From Cinnamomum chago (lineage: Eukaryota; Streptophyta; Magnoliopsida; Laurales; Lauraceae): a stretch of DNA of 64,000 bases. The translations under genes and the position numbers were made by a program. The notes below the pieces were generated by a model. It was not told the origin of the DNA, did not search any database, and was given only the letters and a program-made list of their open reading frames with translations. Positions 23,873 to 37,400 of the stretch are shown here, piece after piece; the stretch's first letter is position 1, and the number at the start of each line of letters is the position of its first letter. The stretch covers positions 76,144,501 to 76,208,500 of the forward strand of contig CP142452.1 of assembly GCA_038049695.1 (NCBI GenBank), in the 5' to 3' direction.

Positions 23873-24854
23873 TTACCAATCAAAAAGAAGATATGAGTTT
23901 TTATCCAGCAAGGTAAGCATCCAATAAATTTAGGAGGGAATAAAAAAAAGACCTGGTCCGTGATTTTAGCAGAACTTATGATAACATGTCCACCACTAAG
24001 GTTGGTTTGGTGGTGTAAAAAGAGAAGCAAGATCACAAGATCAAAGACCCAAAATATTTCCAACAATTTCTGCCAAACTCCTTTACCAGGAGTCGTGAAA
24101 TGAGCATCTAATCATGGTAACTTGACGGATTGCACGGCTATGGCGGCGGCTAAAAATCATTCAAATTTCTCCTCTATCAACTTTCCAGCCGAATGAGTTA
24201 ACATTCAGAAAAAAAAAATTCCAGCCGAATGATTTAAGAATTCAGGAATTCTAACCCCTCTGCTTTTTGATGAAATTTCTGAAAGCTCAAGTATAGAAGT
24301 GTATCCAGGAATTCCACCTTCTCTGAGAATCTCAAGATTCTTCGTGCAAGAATTCCATGAGTTCCAGTGAAGAAACAGCCCAAAAGAATACTCTAACCCT
24401 AGGTTGGTATTATGCACTCACAGGTTGAATGACACCCAACTTTGGGGAAAGAAAAGCAGAGAAAAGAAAAGCAAATGGGACAATGAGTTATGAAGCCCCT
24501 GGCCTGGGCCGAGCCCGAACCTGGGCTGGATTCGTGCTCGGATTTTAGGTCCTGATTTGCACTAAGGCCCGACTTTCTGGTCAATTATTAAGTGGGCCAT
24601 CCTGACCCAATATTTCATCAAAGGCCCAGATCTGCCAAACAGAAAGTGTGTGATAGAATTGTACTTTGTAAAAGGGCTGGACCTGAGCCTGAATTTCCGG
24701 CCCATAAGCCGGATTTCGGCTTGACTACCATGCCTCGTAAATAAATGAATTAGGATTATATCCGACCCACGAACATACATAGATACTCATGAGAAGGGTA
24801 CATTAATTTATGTGGAGCATTTTTATATTTGAAAAGAGGGGTAAAGATATAATC
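23873..24854. other. Intergenic, no gene seen
   Basis: Follows the right TSD of the LINE. It contains a short direct repeat (TTCCAGCCGAATGA at about 24185 and 24221) and a GC-richer patch (24490-24720) typical of non-autonomous elements, but no clear ends were found. Confidence 0.35.
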
Positions 24855-25150
24855 AGGCCATGAATGGAGGTATTGACCCAACAACTTTGGGTCAGACCAA
24901 GTCTGTTGAGGAGGTGAATGCACTATATCAAAACACTCGTTTTGATAATCGTCAGAGGTATGACCCGTACTCTAACATTTACAATCCAGGTTGGAAGGAC
25001 AACCCGAACTTTTCTTGGACCAAAGGCCCAACTCAAGGTGAGCCAACTCAGTCCACTTGATTTCAGCCCAATCAATCTCAAGTCAATACCCCACCTGATT
25101 TTCAAAAATCCAACTTCAACCCCAGTCTATTGACCCAAAGGGTAGATTCT
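24855..25150 (+). pseudogene. Gypsy gag C-terminal fragment
   Basis: A frame with EEVNALYQNTRF, RYDPYSNIYNPGWKDNPNFS and a glutamine/proline-rich tail, the segment that follows the zinc knuckle in Athila-like gag proteins. A stop follows PTQST (25060), after which the same frame continues FQPNQSQ. No knuckle, protease or polymerase remains. It ends at the edge of repeat block A. Confidence 0.65.
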
Positions 25151-25807
25151 TTATAAGAGGCCATGAAACTCATATCTCAAACAAGTCCCAGCCTACTAAC
25201 TCAAATGAGCACAGAAGCATGCAGAGTAAGTCAGCGAGTATAAATAGATAGGATGAGAAGTTAGACTGGTTGACATGAAACTTGGCCTACCCTGCATCCA
25301 AAAGAATCTTCGTCCTTCATGCATCTTTGGAATCCATGCCTATGTGTAACGAGTAACACCATTCATGTTCCCGTAATTACCATATATTACTAGTGCAAAA
25401 ATGGTGGAACTACTTGATTTGGACATGATTACTTATATCAGCATGATCGCATTGCTTTTATCATTCCATATACAATAACCTCTCATCACATCCTATTTAT
25501 ACTTTTTATGCAAGGAGATTTGACATTTCTATGCCCTAAAACACTCAATCCCAAGTTCTATGACTAAAAGTCTCTAAATGTCACTTAGAGTGATTTGACT
25601 CTAGTATAATTTTTATTTTTTTATATTTTTTTTACTTTTTTACCTTGGCTCCCATAATATCATGGATTTTAAAAACCAATGATATCCCATGATATCATGG
25701 GATCCAAGTGGGTTTTTAAATTCTAATGACATCATGCAATCTAGGGCCAAAAAGTTAAAAAGAAAAAATTGTGTATCAAAGGCAATGACTTTGTGACATT
25801 TACATAA

Positions 25808-26652
25808 TTATTATATATGAAAGGGACAAATCCTAATTGAGAAATCAACATCAATTCAATTCCAATTGACATTAATTAATTTTAATGCTCCCTAAATAAT
25901 TGACTCCCAAAATGTCTCATCACATCCTCAACCTCCTCCACATTAATTATAATTGAAGAAATGGATTAATCCTAATTGAGAAATCAACATCAATTCAATT
26001 CCAATTGACATCAATTAATTTTGACGCTCCCTAAATAATTGACTCCCAAAATGTTTTATCGTAGTATCCTCAACCTCCCCCACATTAATTATAACTTAAG
26101 AAATGGACTAATCCTAATTGAGAAATTAACATTAATTCAATTTCAATTTCTATCAATTGATTTTGACGCTCTCTAAATAACTGACTCCCAAAATGTCTTG
26201 TCACTTCCTCAAACTCCCTACGTTAATTATAATTTAAAATTTTGGTGGCATGTCTCTTCAAGCACGCCCAACCGGCCCTTGGCCCCCCCAACACACACTA
26301 ATTATAACCTAATTAAAATTAAGTTAATTGATATTAATGGTAAGTTAATAGAGGCAAAATGGATTGATGTTAGTTGTATAACTCTTCAAAACGATTATCA
26401 GATTTTCCTTTCTCTCTTTCTATCTTTCTATCTATCTATTTACCATCATCTCAAATGTTTTTCCATCGTTATTACTACCAACTTAGCCCCAATAAAAAAA
26501 TATAATATTTTAAATTTATTATAAAAACTTCCTTCTCAATATAAGAGATATAATATCATATTTTTAATTTCATTTAAAATTTTAAACTTTTTACAATTTC
26601 TTATATATTATGGATTATATTGCCCGTGCTAAGCGCGGGCGTGTTTTGCTAG
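25808..26652 (+). mobile_element. Non-autonomous Helitron
   Basis: Absent from block B, whose intact site reads ACATAATCTTAAT (about 53038-53050). The insertion lies exactly between A and T. The 3' end is CTAG (26649-26652), preceded 12 nt upstream by a GC-rich hairpin (26622-26640: GCCCGTGCTAAGCGCGGGC, 5-nt loop). The 5' end is TTATTATATATGAAAGGG rather than the usual TC. No Rep/helicase gene. Confidence 0.88.
25831..26250. repeat. Three tandem repeats of about 140 bp inside the Helitron
   Basis: Units start at TCCTAATTGAGAAATCAAC-like sequence at 25831, 25970 and 26112. A related single piece (CTAATTGAGAAATCAACCTC) occurs at about 45650 in intron 4 of the receptor kinase gene. Confidence 0.85.
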
Positions 26653-28482
26653 TCTTAATTATAGAATTGGAAATTAAGTGTTTGCGGGGGCATTGAAATG
26701 CCAAATCCCCTTCATGCAAACCATCATAACGATCGTGTGCAAGGTGCACTCGTGAATGTGATGGGCCCAAACATGATCCAACGATTATCATTTGTCATCT
26801 GTACTCCATGTGTACACACCAATACAATAGGCACACGTGGATTGCAAGAGCACAGCAACATCATCGTGCGTGTCAGCGTTGGGGTCATGGAAAGAGAAGT
26901 CCTTCCTCCTCAAATATGATTAGACATTGCAAAGTTAATTAATCATTCAAAACCGAAATATCAAAACCGAAATATCCGCTCAAATAGGGATGTCGAATGT
27001 GCCGGGCTGTGCGGAACCAGGCCACGGCCCTTGCTGGGCCGAGTGGCCTGGGCCCATTGGCTAGGCCCGCCTGGCACATTAGCTGGCCCCTGCGGCCTGT
27101 CAAGCCCATCAGGTAAGATAGGCCTGGCCCGTCTAGCCCGCCCAAAAATGACTATTTTTAAAAAAAAAAATTCATTTTAACCTCCAATAGCCATAAAACG
27201 ATTATATAAGGGGTATTTTATGTCATTTTTCAATTTTACAAAGTTTATAAATACTCTAACCCTCCCATTCTTTTTCTTTTCATCAATGTTTTATTTACAA
27301 AAAAATAAATAAAAAAAAGACAAAGGATGTCAATCATTATATAACAGGTGAGAGCCCATTGTGACAAAATGACTGTGGCAATTGGGCCAAAATAGAACAC
27401 AAACTTCTTCTATGCATTTTTTATTTTGGCACCTACCAAACATCGCTAGATGGCTTGGTTTGGCCAGGTAAGCATGGAAAATAGGTTGGGAACTTGGGTC
27501 TAATTGAAACAAAACCTAAATTTATTGACCCAAATTACATCCATTTCTAATATTCTTCTCTGGCCCGGTTAATAGTTATAAACTTATAATAGTAATCCAA
27601 AATATATATAGTGTTACTTTTAATTTTATTATGAATATATTATCTCATTAAAACATAATCAGCTCTAACTATAGTTTGGTCTCTTCACTTGTGCCTCAGA
27701 CCATGGATCTCGTCTTGGACTCACAGGTATCTCTTTGGAATGTGTCCAATCAGATATTAGGTCCCAACCAACTCATATATATATAGCCCTAGCCATAATT
27801 AATAGAAATTTAGGTGAGAGAATAAGGTTTTTTAAAAGGATTTTTTGTTGAATTAATATTAATTATTTGAACATGAGTTTGTCGAGTTAGTTGCACACGA
27901 TAATACATGGAAATTCATGGTCAAATGAACTCCATGAAGTATTATTAAAGAGGTGAAGGGTGATGGATATCAGGTGTAGGGTCGATGATAGAAGATGAAC
28001 CGTAGATAAGACCTTGACTTTTATGAGACTTGAATTATGGTTATTCATTTCCCATCTTTCCTTACTATATTTTCATTGAAGAAAAGGTTGTTTGATGGTC
28101 ATTTTTGGATATTCACATTTGATTTGTCACATTTAAGAAATACAATGTCTTAGGATTTTCCTAGGAATTAAATTGCATCAAACAAATCAGCCCAAAGCAT
28201 ATTTAGCAAGCATACAAGTAAAGCTCTCATAATGGGAGTATGATCTCAGCTTTGCATTCTTAGTAGATGGCTATAGACGTTTTCTAATCTGGATTATTAG
28301 TCTAAAACACGTCAAATAGCCCCCTCATTTGTTATTTTTTGCCAATGTTGCTATCATGGTTGTTTGTAGCAAATGAATGAATGGTCTTGATTTAATCAAC
28401 ATCATCATCATGTAGGCTTGTCAGATTAAATGAGATCGGCTTTAAGAGTTCTATTATTAGACCATAAGATAAATATGATGTT

Positions 28483-28485
<3 letters not shown>

Positions 28486-28522
<37 letters not shown>
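28486..28522. repeat. (CT)n microsatellite
   Basis: CT repeat followed by TGTGTGTG. The equivalent tract in block B (54872-54908) has a different CT:GT ratio. Confidence 0.9.
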
Positions 28523-28526
<4 letters not shown>

Positions 28527-29113
28527 GTGTGTGTAAAAGATCTTTTTCCTTCATTTTGTCATTCTCCGTGCTTGTGTTCTTTTTTTTTTTTAATACTGAT
28601 AAATAAAAGAAAAAATATATGAACTGGCCCGCCGGCTCGGCCCGGCTCGTTCCAGGTATTAAAGAGATCGCTATTAAAGAGACTGAACAATATAAGAGTC
28701 TTTATATTAGTTGGTCTTCTAAAATGAGGAACCCACATGGGCGTATGGTCCTTGGGCCACACTTAACCGTATAATTATAGCATAACATGCAGCGGTTTGC
28801 AGTTTAATTTTGTCGGACAGACTAATCTTGTCTGGTTTTCAGAGCATCGTATATACAGGTAGTTACCCATTAGTGTTAATGAAAACTCATTAAACCTAAT
28901 TAGGGCCTCACTTCTCCTTCCTGTCTTCAATGATCTCCTTCTCAATTCCTTGGCTAAGAGAACATTGACCCCAATATTGCAAACAACACGTGCCTCTCCA
29001 AGACCCATCGCAAATTCATACATTGACCCATTGCAAACAACACGTGCCTCTCCAAGACCCATCTCAAATTCATATTCTTTACAGAGTCCATCACCTAGTT
29101 ACGCCATTTGCTT

Positions 29114-29291
29114 GGAAGAGGATCCCGTGTTTCGTCCAAGCATGGGATGCCTGTTTGGACGAATCAGGGGCCTCCACGCGCTGGGGCGGAAGGGGGGAGG
29201 ATGACCTTTTCTTTTCTTTGCCCCGCACGTGGAGGCCCCTGATTCATCCAAATAAGGATCCCCTGTTTGGATGAAACTGGGGATCAGGATC
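29114..29291. mobile_element. Mutator-type MITE in block A
   Basis: Flanked by the 10-bp TSD CCATTTGCTT (29104-29113 and 29292-29301). Block B has a single CCATTTGCTT at the matching place. The long imperfect inverted ends contain GGATCC, TTTCGTCC or TTTCATCC, TGTTTGGA and CAGGGGCCTCCACG. The TSD length fits Mutator-like elements. Confidence 0.8.
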
Positions 29292-29347
29292 CCATTTGCT
29301 TTTACTCTACAACGAGTGAAGTCATCATCGTACCCATATGAGGAGTC

Positions 29348-29516
29348 TGGATCCTTTGTTTCGTCCAAATCCTATTTGGATGAATGAGGGGGTGACATGT
29401 GGACATGAATATCTACAGTCCAACCTTCTCTTTATTTTAACCTCTGAATGTCCGCGCGTCGCACCCTCATTCATGGAAACAGGATTTTCCTGTTTGGAGA
29501 AACTGGGATCCCGGAG
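29348..29516. mobile_element. Older MITE of the same GGATCC family, in both blocks
   Basis: Starts GGATCCTTTGTTTCGTCC and ends with the inverted form CCTGTTTGGAGAAACTGGGATCC. It is also present in block B (about 55517-55693), so it predates the duplication. Confidence 0.6.
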
Positions 29517-29817
29517 TCCGCATCATATTTCAAATCTTATGCATGTCCTCATAAATATGCAATAGGCTACTACCATTACTTCTGTCCAATCCATCTAAGT
29601 TTTCCCACCCACTCCTCTTAACCCGTCACCCAAAAATACCTACACCTCGCATGCATTTAATAAAGATAATGATTGTTATCCTGTTTTCAAAGATGCACCA
29701 TTGCAATCACTTTCCCTTGCCCTTTCCTGCTGCCAGAAGCTTCATCCATGCTGCATTCAAGGTACGTCGTGGCTTGCATCCATCGGTTGATCATCTACTC
29801 TTCTTTATTTTATCAGC

Positions 29818-30014
29818 TTAAAATCTTTTGGCAGTCCAAACAATGGTTGGATCGGAAATCTTGTTGTACCATATTCCAACATAGTGCGCGATTCTTGGAA
29901 TTGCCAGGGCTGAAGAGCCTAGGACGAATTTTTCTCGTCCATTGAGGTGAAGATTTGAAAGGGGATCAAAGCCGTAGCTACCAATAGAGATAGAGAGCTT
30001 TTGAGACAGGCCAT
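29818..30014 (-). pseudogene. Antisense S-domain receptor kinase exon 1 fragment, block A copy
   Basis: On the minus strand, ATG at 30014 opens a signal-peptide-like region (MACLKSSVSLLVATAL in the better-preserved block B copy). After a 58-base deletion near 29937 it continues into the lectin domain: EKFVL, then YVGIWYNKI and TIVWTAK, ending at TAA 29820-29818. Only about the first 90 codons of a G-type lectin kinase are represented. It cannot code for a receptor. Confidence 0.65.
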
Positions 30015-31022
30015 GTCACTTTGCTACCAAGGCCCTAACCATCTGTGATAGGCCACGTCCATTTGCTACGGAAACTTGCAAAATAAGTTTGCTTCAAGAA
30101 TTTCTGACGTGATTTTGAATGGGTGGGGTGTGGCTGATTGTGGGAGTTCCACACCTCAAACTCAGGGCCACAGGTTCTGCCCACTTTAAAACCATATGTT
30201 TTTTTTTTTTTTTTTTTCCTCTCTTTTTCGTGCTTAGATGACGACGTGCTTTTGCCTCAATTTTGAAATAGTCTAACAAAGCGATGGTTGGAAAACTGGA
30301 GGCTTTTGACAAAGTCATCGAAATACGACTTTGGAACTAGAAGCTTGTGGAACACCTACTACGCATTCCAACGCAGTTGTCAGTGATCGTCACTTATCCT
30401 GAGTTTCTATACACAACGAGCTATCTAAGGTTCTGTGTAACATCCTATGGGCGAATAACGTCACTCTTTGTCCAACGAATTCGAATCCCCTGAGTCTCTG
30501 GGCTTGAGAATTTTGAGTTGAAAAATAAAGTTTTATACAATGGCGCAGCAATTAAAAATCCGAGCCCTTCAATATGAATGTCCACACGGTGTTTGTCTAT
30601 TTTTTTTATTTTATTCAAATACGAGTTGGCCCCATCATTCAGTTGATCATATGATAACTAATGTGATTAGTTACTCACATTTTCATGATATGATCAATAT
30701 TATGGTGGGGTCAATTGCTATTAATTATAGAAAAATCTAGAGACACAATGTATATATTCACTAAAATTGTTCATTTTGATCATATCTGATTTTCAATAGA
30801 TGGGCTACTCTATGGAATTCACATCTTTAACAAAGGACTTTTCTAACTCATTGACCTTAGAGGATCCAAACTAACCAACTTAAGTTCAAGAAAAATCAAA
30901 CATATGAATGCCCTGATTCCTTGATATCATGGAATGTTGGATTAGTCCATGATATCAAGAAATGTCCATTTTTTCATGAAATTTGCTTCAATTTCTACTA
31001 GGCTTTGTACAACTATAAGGTC

Positions 31023-31026
<4 letters not shown>

Positions 31027-31074
<48 letters not shown>
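31027..31074. repeat. Poly-A run of 48
   Basis: Uninterrupted A run. Block B has a short A-rich GAAAAA mix here. This is either microsatellite expansion or a retroposon tail; no retroposon body is visible upstream. Confidence 0.9.
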
Positions 31075-31076
<2 letters not shown>

Positions 31077-31171
31077 AAAAGAAAACGCATAGGTCTTTAT
31101 AGTGCCTTGCATTTATCTGCTTATCAACATGCTAATCCTACCGATAGTACAAGAAATCAAGATTCTTTCTA

Positions 31172-31417
31172 ACATGGAAAAGCGGACATTTATTTATTTT
31201 TGTTAGCATGTAATTTATCAGAAAAATATTAGAACAATTTTTCATATATATGTAGATCTACAAGCTCTGATGTGCAAAGATCAAGACGCCTCCTAAATCC
31301 GATTGGGTTTTAACATTTGGACGTTGCTTCCATTGATCATGGAACACATAATGAAATTATACCAATTGCAGTACTAACTACTAAGGATTATCTAAATTGA
31401 TTTCAGATGTAGCTAGC
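31172..31417. other. Short unique stretch between block A and the Gypsy element
   Basis: AT-rich, no ORF or element ends recognised. Confidence 0.35.
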
Positions 31418-34400
31418 TGTGTGGGGACCATCCCACGAACCAAATCCCCGCTCGGTTTCGGCAAAGTGCATCAGACTCGGTCTCGGATATAGACCCTGCG
31501 TTACTTCGGTTTCGGCACCAACTGCTGATATCGGAAAGTGGTGACCAGTTCGGTCGCGCCGCCCTATTCGGTCTCGGCTATGTAGAGTTATGCAATCACA
31601 TTCGTTGGCCGCAGCCCCATCAGGACAGGGCCCAAGAAAGGGATTCGATGGGACCTCAGCCGCCAACAAATCAGGCCCAATGTGACTGGCATTAAATGCA
31701 GTATGGGCTGATCGGACCCTCGTTAAATGTAATGAGGGCTGTGATGGACCCTCATTAATGACTATGTGGGCTGATGAGACCCTAGTCACATCATGAGGCC
31801 CACTGGCACAGGCACCAAAACGATTTCTCATATAAAGTATGGGAGGGCCCAAAGATGAGGTATGCATTCTCTTACGTGCAACCATACACATCTCTCTTCT
31901 CCGACGAGTTACCCGGACTAACTTAAGCATCAGAGAGCCCTATGCTGCCCTCAGCCAGGGTCCTCTGACTGTTCTCTCCTCTTTCAGGTTCACAAGATCG
32001 CAGCTACTCCTCCGGTACTTCGAGTAAGTCCTTGAAGGCATCCTAATCTTGTGAGTATATTTTTTGCACTTACAATTGGCGCCGTCTGTGGGAAACGATT
32101 TGTATAATCTTCCCTAAACACCATGACGAGGAGAGCTGCTAAAGGCGGAGAGGCTTCTAAGACACAGCGTGCGGGACAGTCCACTAACCGCCTCCCTGCC
32201 AAGAAGAGGCCCGGGAAGGAACCAGTCACAGAGGACTACGTTGAGCGTGACCTCGTCTGGATTAACGTTCAGGAGTATGACCTTCGCTCGGAGTCTGCTG
32301 CCCGGAGGGGAGATACCCAGCAGCAACCTGCAGGTCTCCTGATGGGTCGAGAACCCAGCTCGGCACCGAACTGGGGGGGCAGGGAACATGAGGCGCCCAC
32401 GGGCTCTGAACAATCACAATGCCAAGCCCTCACCCCAGTTTGGAATGTCTTCGTCGACGGATCTTCCACCTCGAGAAGAGCCGGAGCAGGAGTTGTCCTC
32501 CAATCGCTAGAAGGGCTAGTCATCGAGCAGGCTCTGACCCTGGATTTCAAGGCGTCGTACAATGAAGCTGAGTACGAAGTCCTATTAGCCGGACTGAACA
32601 GCGCCAAAATCCTCGGAGCTCAACAGATGGTGGTTTTCAGTGATTCGCAGTTGGTGGCCAACCAGCTAACTGGGGACTACCAAGCTCGCGACGACCGGAT
32701 GGCCGCGTATTTAGCCCTGGCAAAGAAGTTGCTCTCACAGTTCCAGTCAGTCGAAATCAAACAGATAGGCAGAGAATCGAACTCTCATGCAGATGCCCTT
32801 GCAAACTTGGCCTCAGCCGTCGAAGTAGGAAGAAAAAGAAACGTCGAAGTGGAATCGTTGGTCGCGCCCAGCATTGAGTTCCATCCACCTCGGGAAGTGT
32901 CTTGCGTCGATCTCGGCCCGAGTTGGATGGACCCCATCATAGCCTACCTGAAGGACGATAAGCTTCCCGAAGACAGTGGCGAGGCCCATCGTGTCCGACT
33001 CAAAACAGCTCGGTTCTGATTGTCTCCCGAGGTCAAGCTCTACAGGAAGTCGTTCTCATGCCCGTACCTCCAGTGCGTGCATCCAAGCAAAGTGGAAGAC
33101 CTCATTTTCGAAATACATGAAGGGATATGCGGGAGTCACATTGGGGGGAGATCCCTGGCCTACCGAGCCATCAACCAAGGCTACTGGTAGCCATATATGC
33201 AGAAGGATGACCAGGTATACGCGAAGAAATGTGAAAAATGCCAGAGATTCTCCCACTCTCTCCATCAACCGGCGCAGAACCTCAGTTCGCTCTCCAGCCC
33301 GTGGCCGTTCGCCTAGTGGGGGCTCGACATCGTGGGACCGCTCCATCGGACTCCAGGGAACAAAAGGTGGCTGATTGTGGCTACCGACTACTTCACTAAA
33401 TGGATTGAAGCGGAGCCCTTGTCTTTCATCACAGAGCAGGATTCCAAGAACTTCGTATGGAAAAACATTATCACAAGGTTTGGCATCCCCAGAACATTGA
33501 TCTCGGACAACGGGATGCAGTTCGACTCCAACCTATTCAGGAGTTTCTGTCAAGAGCACGGCATCCGAAATCAGTATTCCACCCCGGCCTACCCACAGAG
33601 TAATGGTCAGGCAGAGATTTCCAATAAGGTGGTACTCGACGGGCTGAAGAAACTGCTTGACAGAGCCAAAGGGAGATGGGTGGAAGAGCTCCCGAGTGTA
33701 TTGTGGGCCTACCGAACGACCCCAAGGCGGTCCACTTCGGCGACACCTTTCTCCCTAGCCTATGGTATGGAGGTCGTCATCCCCTTAGAAATTGGTCTCC
33801 CTACTCTGAGGTCCGAACTCTTCGACCAGGGCCGAAATGAATCGCATCTAGCTGTGGAGCTGGACTTGGCTGATGAGCGAAGAGAAGCAGCAGCAATTCG
33901 GCTCGCAGCGTATCAGTGGCGATGGCCAGAGGATATAACCGGAAGGTCAGGGAGCGGAAATTCTCAGTAGGAGAGTTGGTTCTCAAGAAGGCACTCCCAG
34001 GGGATAAGGACCCAAATCAGGGCAAGCTAGCGCCCAATTGGCACGGACCTTTCAAAGTGACTTCCGTCGCTGGACAGTCAGCATACAGACTTGAAGATAT
34101 GGAGGGCCGGTAGCTATCGAGACCATGGAACGCGTCTCACCTCAAGAAGTTCTATTTCTGAAACCTGTACTCTGTATTTATAAAAGTTCAATGAAAGAGA
34201 ATTTCCTATTAAGAGGACCGACAGTTCGGCTACGACTAATGATGAGATCGCCTCGGGTCGACTACGTGCCACCCAGGCGTGAAGCCTCCGGGCCAATGAT
34301 GAGATCACCTCGGGTCGGCTACGTGCCACCCAGGCGTGAAGCCTCCGGGCCATTGATGAGATCGCCTCGGGTCGGCTACGTCCCACCCAGGCGTGAAGCC

Positions 34401-37400
34401 TCCGGGCAAATGATGAGATCGCCTCGGGTCGGCTACGTGCCACCCAGGCGTGAAGCCTCCGGGCCAAGGATGGGATCGCCTCGGGTCGGGTACGTGCCGC
34501 CTAGGCGTGAAGCCTTCGGGCCAATATAGAAAGTCGTGTCGGGTAGGTTTGATCGCCCAAGCGAAAAGCCTTTATGGCGCTACCGAGACCGCCTGTGTTC
34601 ACCAAATCGGGCGCGATTCCACTTCGGCCCCGGCCAAATTTCACCCCAATTTACCGAGGTGAATAATATCATTAGGGTTGAGGGTCGACAAGCGCCCCTT
34701 AGGTTTATACGTCACTCATGATCAGGTCCTAAACTGGCCGGTCTATTCCTACCGAACTCGCCTACTTGTGAGTGAAAATGAATGTGAAAATTAATGACAA
34801 GTCATGAGGAAACAGAATTCGAAAACAAAAAAACAAAACATTATTTGAGACAAAAAGAAATTTTCATTCATGATTCCAAAAATTGTACATTCAACTTCGA
34901 AAATTGTACATCCCAAGACTACAGATCCATGATGCAACAAAAGTGACAAAAAGGTTACATTTTTCATAGACAAGAGAAAAAACAAGTCAAGAAGACGGCC
35001 CGGCCTCGGTGTCTTCAACAATTACTACGACATCACCCGCAAGAGCGGCTTCGAGAGAGGCCGGCGTCGACTCAGCTGGGGCTTCAGGTGGAGGAGGCGC
35101 AGGAGTCTCGGCGGGAGACTTAGGAGGAGGAGCAGGAGTCTCGGCAGAGGGCTGGGTCGCGGGAACGGCCTGTCCGAACTCAGGAGGGTTCAGATACAGT
35201 GGATTTTCTTGATACCCCAACTCCTTGAGCACAGCACGACAGCCGAGCAGAAATATTTTCGGAGTCAGCCTATGGATCTGCTTGGTGTAGTTCCGGCCTG
35301 CATCCGCGACCCCTTCTAAGAAGGCGGCACTGATCTCAGCATTGGCCGACGCAGCAAGTTCTTCCCTCGCCTTCTTCTTTGCCTCGAGATCGGCCGCCAG
35401 CCCCGCCGATCTCCTTTCCTCGGTATTGAGCTTACCTTGCAGTTCATAAGTCTCAGACTTCAGCTTACAAAGCTCGCTCACCATCAGTTCGGACTGCTCC
35501 TCGAGTTCGGCCGTCTTGGCCGCCTCCACCCTCAATTCCTCCCTCTTTGCCTGCAGCTCAGTTTCGGCCTTCTGCTTTTCCTCTGCAAGGCGATTGAGAC
35601 GACCATCATCCTCGAGGATCCTGTTGAGGACCAAGTGAAGTCTTTGGACGGCCTGCAAAAGGAATTCAATTAGGGATTAGCGCGGCATGAGAGCCAGGGC
35701 GCGAAAAGGAACGAGAGAACAGAGAAGTTGACACTTACCGAGATGGAGTGTTGAATTGTCTTCATGAGCAGTTGAGGGGTGTCAACTGCATGGTGCGCCT
35801 CCATTTCCTTAGGAAGTGCACAAGCCCGGGTGATTGGCGCGACCACGGCGGAGTTCCGGATCAGCCGATCTTCAACGTTCAACGGCCTCCCTGGCCGCAG
35901 TTCAAGATTCGGCCTGAATGCATCAGGCTCGACCGAGGTCATCGCCTGAGGGAGTTCGGGAAGCCGCTCCGCCGTTGTCCCAGCCTGAGCCCGGGCCCTG
36001 CCTTCTTCGCCGGCCCTTCCCCTTGCAGCCTGGAGGGGCCGCGACTGGTCACCCTGGACGGGCTCTTTTCCTCTGGCCCTTTTACGAGGCCTATCCCGCT
36101 CGTTACTTACAGCGGGCTGGGCCTCGGCGCTGGGGACGATGGCGGAAACCAAGGGATCAAGATCCGCACTAGGAGCAGCAGCTTGCCCGCCAAAAAGTGC
36201 GTCCTCGAGGTTCAATGGCTGGTAAGTCGGTCTGCGCCTCTCCATGTCTTCGGCGCTGGGAGAGGAGTAGTCTTCGATCTCCCTGATAGGGTCGCTTTAG
36301 GTTGCGACGGCCGATGTGGAAGCTCCGACAGCCGAGACAGCCCCGCTCGCGGCCTCAGCAAGGGCAAGGACTATGTCCCTTGGGCGGCCTGATTTCCGCG
36401 TATAGGATGCGTACTTCGGCTCGTACCCTAGCAAAGAGAAGGCGGCTCTGTTGTGGTGGCCTCGGTATTGGTAAATTTTGTCCAGCCAGACCGTGTTCCT
36501 CCGCCAACGATCTAGCTGGGCGTCCCGCTTTCGCTGGTGGAGGCCTGCAGAAGGAAATTAGAATCAGAATAAGAAAAGATGCTATCCAAAATCAAAGACC
36601 AAAACCCGATAGAAGGGAAAGGGCGTTACTCGGTGGTGCCCCGAAGAATCATGGGATTTGGACTCGCCTCGCGGTCTCAGATTCGGTCTCCCCGAACTCC
36701 CAATTGCCAGAGACAAACAGTCGGTCATCTCCGGCATATTTGTTCGAGTCCTCCAAGGCCGTGATGAGGGGCGAGCACTTTGCCTTGACTCGGAGGTAGT
36801 ATGTGTTGCCTTCTCGGGTTTTACAGAGGTCGTAAACGCCCTCAATGTCATGGATGCCGAGATTGATTCCTAGGACTCTATTCAATTCGGCGACGCCCAT
36901 GATGACTTTGAAGCCATTGGGCATTAACTGGCATGGGCACAGGTTCCAGGTTCGGAGGCAGGATCTAAGGAGGGGATGGAGGGGGAACCCTCCTTCGATG
37001 ATGGCAACAAGGGGATACGACATCCAGCCGTCGCTAAAGGTATAGCCGGAAGATCTGTCGGAGGCCTTCATCCGAACATCCTTCGGGATCATGAACGTGG
37101 CTCTGAGCTCTGCCGGGGCCACAGGGGAGTCTATCCAGTGACTGAAAGCCCCCATTCCTAAATCTAAGAAACTCTAACGAAGTTCTAAGGAGGGGTAAGT
37201 GCAGAGTGGGGCAAGGGAGAAGAAACCCTAGGAGCTAGGTCAGAAATGTAAACAAGAGAGGAATCGGAGAAAGACTCACTGGTTCAACGGAGGTAGGGTC
37301 AGACTCTGGTAGATGGATTGCAGATGGTGGCCGCAAGAAACAAACGGAAACTCTGTTCTGTAGTGGTGGTTCTTGTTCTAGCCGGAAGTCCAAGGTTCTA

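Larger units (their letters stand above)
25159..31171. repeat. Repeat block A (paralogue of block B, 52405-57344)
   Basis: Begins at AAACTCATATCTCAAAC and ends at AAGATTCTTTCTA. It is collinear with block B with scattered single-base differences. Extra DNA relative to B: a Helitron (25808-26652), a Mutator-type MITE (29114-29291) and a 48-base A run (31027-31074); a 58-base piece is missing within the kinase fragment. No terminal repeats were seen, so it looks like a genomic duplication rather than one transposon. It carries an antisense S-domain kinase exon remnant and no intact gene. Confidence 0.85.
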